Source of the DNA: Candidatus Segetimicrobium genomatis
GTDB lineage: Bacteria > Sysuimicrobiota > Sysuimicrobiia > Sysuimicrobiales > Segetimicrobiaceae
NCBI GenBank assembly: GCA_005883865.1
Contig: VBAO01000067.1
Location: forward strand, 1 to 5,759
Reading direction: 5' to 3'
DNA: 5,759 bases
Shown: piece after piece, positions 4,479-5,759 of the stretch
How positions within the stretch are numbered: position 1 is the stretch's first letter
Layout: every line of letters starts with the position of its first letter
Program-made: the position numbers and the translations under genes
The notes under the pieces: model-generated
The model's database searches: none
Told to the model about the DNA's origin: nothing
Seen by the model: the letters and a program-made list of their open reading frames with translations, nothing else

Positions 4479-5759
4479 CTACGGTACCGGCACTGGGGGC
4501 AACGGCGGCAACTGGCTCCCTCCCAGTCCCGGTGGATCCACTCCCCCTCCACCCGATGAACCGCACGGAGAGTTGCAGGGAGGCTGGGTCTGCGAGATTT
4601 TCGCCACGAACCCGTTATCGAAGCCGAGCCCCAAGCCGGGGGAGGTGACCTGGAAGGCGTCCGGCGTCGTCGGGAAGTCGTCGGAGTAGGTACCGCCCGT
4701 CACATAGGCGTTGCCCCCACCATCCACCGCGATGGCGTTGCCAAAGTCGTTCATCAAGCCCCCGAGGTAGCTGGAGTAGAGGAGGTCGGCGCTGCCATTG
4801 CCGTTGGGAGCGATCTCCGCCACGAAGGCGTCGTCGCCGACGGGGAGCGGCCTGCCTTCGAACCCTTGCGCCGTCGGGAAGTTCGGGGAATAGGTGTCAC
4901 CCGCCACGTACGCGTTGCCCGAGCCGTCCACGGCGATGCCAGAGCCAGAGTCATCGAGGGTACCCCCGAGGTAGGTGGAGTAGAGGAGGTCGGCGACGCC
5001 GTTGCCGGCGGGAGCGAGCTTCGTCACGAAGGCATCGTAGCCGCCATTGTTTGCCGTCTGGTAGGCTCCCCCCGTCGTCGGGAAGTTAGGGGAATAGGTG
5101 GTCCCTGTCACGTAGGCGTTGCCTGAGCCGTCCACGGCGATGCCAGAGCCATAGTCGTCCATGGTACCCCCGAGGTAGGTGGAGTAAACGAGAGTGGCGC
5201 CGTCTGGAGCGAATACCGTCACGAAGGCATCCACGACGCCTTTCAGTGCCGTCTGGTAGGCTGTCGCTGGCGTCACCGGGAAGTCGGTGGACTCGGTGCT
5301 GCCCGTCGCGAAGGCGTATTCCGAGCCGTCTCCGGCGGTGAATACGGCGATGCCGCTGCCAAAGTCGTTCAGACCGCCCCCGAGGTAGGTGGAGTAGACG
5401 AGGGCGGAACCGTCGGCACTGAGCTTCGTCACGAAGGCATCGTCGCCGCCCTTGTTTGCCGTCTGGAACGCCCCCGCCAGCGGGAAGTTCGTGGAGGTAG
5501 TGTAACCCGTCACGTAGGCGCAGCCCGAGGGGCCCACGGCGATGCCCTTGCTAACGGACTCGAAATTGCCGCCGAGGAAGGTGGAGTAGACGAGGTCTGC
5601 GGAGTTGTTGCCGTTGGGCGCGATCTTCGCTACGAAGGCGTCGCGGGTGCCGCCGCCAAAGGTCGGCTGGACGACATCCCCCGCCGTCGGGAAGTCGGAG
5701 GCGAAGGTGACACCCGTCACGTAGGCATTGCCCGAGCCGTCCACGGCGATAGCGTTCCC
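4479..5759 (-). CDS. SBBP-repeat (beta-propeller) protein, 5' end outside window
   Basis: An open frame enters from the right edge and stops with TAG at 4481-4479, giving the C-terminal 426 residues; the GTG at 5744 is only an internal valine. It contains one partial and five full SBBP units starting with YSTFLGG, YSTYLGG or YSSYLGG at residues 58, 122, 192, 260 and 328, each with GIAVDGSGNAYVTG, an NFPT-like segment and DAFVTKL. The array ends near residue 388 (FVAKISQT). Then comes a tail of nearly 40 residues with a CNSPC pair, SSGGGG and finally LPPLPPVPVP, probably disordered. It is expected to be exported like its paralogue at 1-2016, although its signal peptide lies outside. No terminator lies between it and the secreted gene 141 bp downstream, so read-through to the terminator at 3553-3591 is likely. 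Biological role unknown. Confidence 0.95.
   Translation of the reverse strand, partial: GNAIAVDGSGNAYVTGVTFASDFPTAGDVVQPTFGGGTRDAFVAKIAPNGNNSADLVYSTFLGGNFESVSKGIAVGPSGCAYVTGYTTSTNFPLAGAFQTANKGGDDAFVTKLSADGSALVYSTYLGGGLNDFGSGIAVFTAGDGSEYAFATGSTESTDFPVTPATAYQTALKGVVDAFVTVFAPDGATLVYSTYLGGTMDDYGSGIAVDGSGNAYVTGTTYSPNFPTTGGAYQTANNGGYDAFVTKLAPAGNGVADLLYSTYLGGTLDDSGSGIAVDGSGNAYVAGDTYSPNFPTAQGFEGRPLPVGDDAFVAEIAPNGNGSADLLYSSYLGGLMNDFGNAIAVDGGGNAYVTGGTYSDDFPTTPDAFQVTSPGLGLGFDNGFVAKISQTQPPCNSPCGSSGGGGVDPPGLGGSQLPPLPPVPVP
4596..5759 (-). repeat. SBBP coding repeat array (right gene)
   Basis: Five complete and one partial repeat of 192-210 bp encode propeller units. Units b and c (5397-5588 and 5187-5396) have the same lengths, 64 and 70 codons, and the same peculiarities as units 3 and 4 of the left gene (514-705 and 304-513), and align at one constant offset of 4883 bp. 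The array is thus a direct repeat of the left one at the DNA level as well. Confidence 0.9.

Noticed and set aside
4866..5126. 86-codon plus-strand frame with repeats
   Set aside because: Antisense shadow of the right SBBP array.

Overview
The window comes from a high-GC bacterium, probably uncultured and of soil or sediment type. The evidence is strongly G/C-biased third codon positions, long secreted SBBP beta-propeller proteins and a VapBC toxin-antitoxin pair. The sequence alone does not fix the phylum; NC10/Rokubacteria-like, deltaproteobacterial or acidobacterial lineages would all fit.

Layout from left to right. (1) 1-2016, minus strand: the N-terminal 672 codons of a secreted SBBP-repeat protein, running off the left edge. 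(2) 2017-2732: a 716-bp spacer. It holds the leader and promoter region of that gene with helically phased CCCTA-type repeats (2049-2147), a decayed 3' remnant of an elongation factor Tu gene (2241-2445), a run of inverted repeats (2458-2658), and four GTGTA boxes at exact 12-bp spacing (2685-2725) in front of vapB. (3) 2733-3382, plus strand: a vapB-vapC operon. (4) 3383-3611: a short spacer with a tRNA 3'-end-like element (3396-3423) and a strong minus-strand intrinsic terminator (3553-3591). (5) 3612-4337, minus strand: a secreted cysteine-containing protein of unknown family with a proline-rich tail. (6) 4479-5759, minus strand: the C-terminal 426 residues of a second SBBP-repeat protein, running off the right edge.

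The two SBBP genes are paralogous repeat by repeat (repeats 3-4-5 of the left gene match b-c-d of the right one, including one odd repeat with a length variation). They therefore look like a tandem duplication in the same orientation, with the small secreted gene and the oppositely oriented vapBC between them. The right SBBP gene and the small secreted gene point the same way, have no terminator between them, and share the terminator at 3553-3591, so they may be co-transcribed. Both end in a Pro/Leu/Gly-rich tail. All three proteins are predicted to be exported or at the cell surface, but no enzymatic function can be read from them.

The least expected content is the relic material around vapBC: a tuf fragment with several frame breaks and an internal deletion on the left, and a T-arm plus acceptor-like tRNA end on the right. 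This suggests the spacer is a rearrangement junction or decayed translation-gene locus into which the toxin-antitoxin module was placed. No clearly new defence or mobile system is visible.
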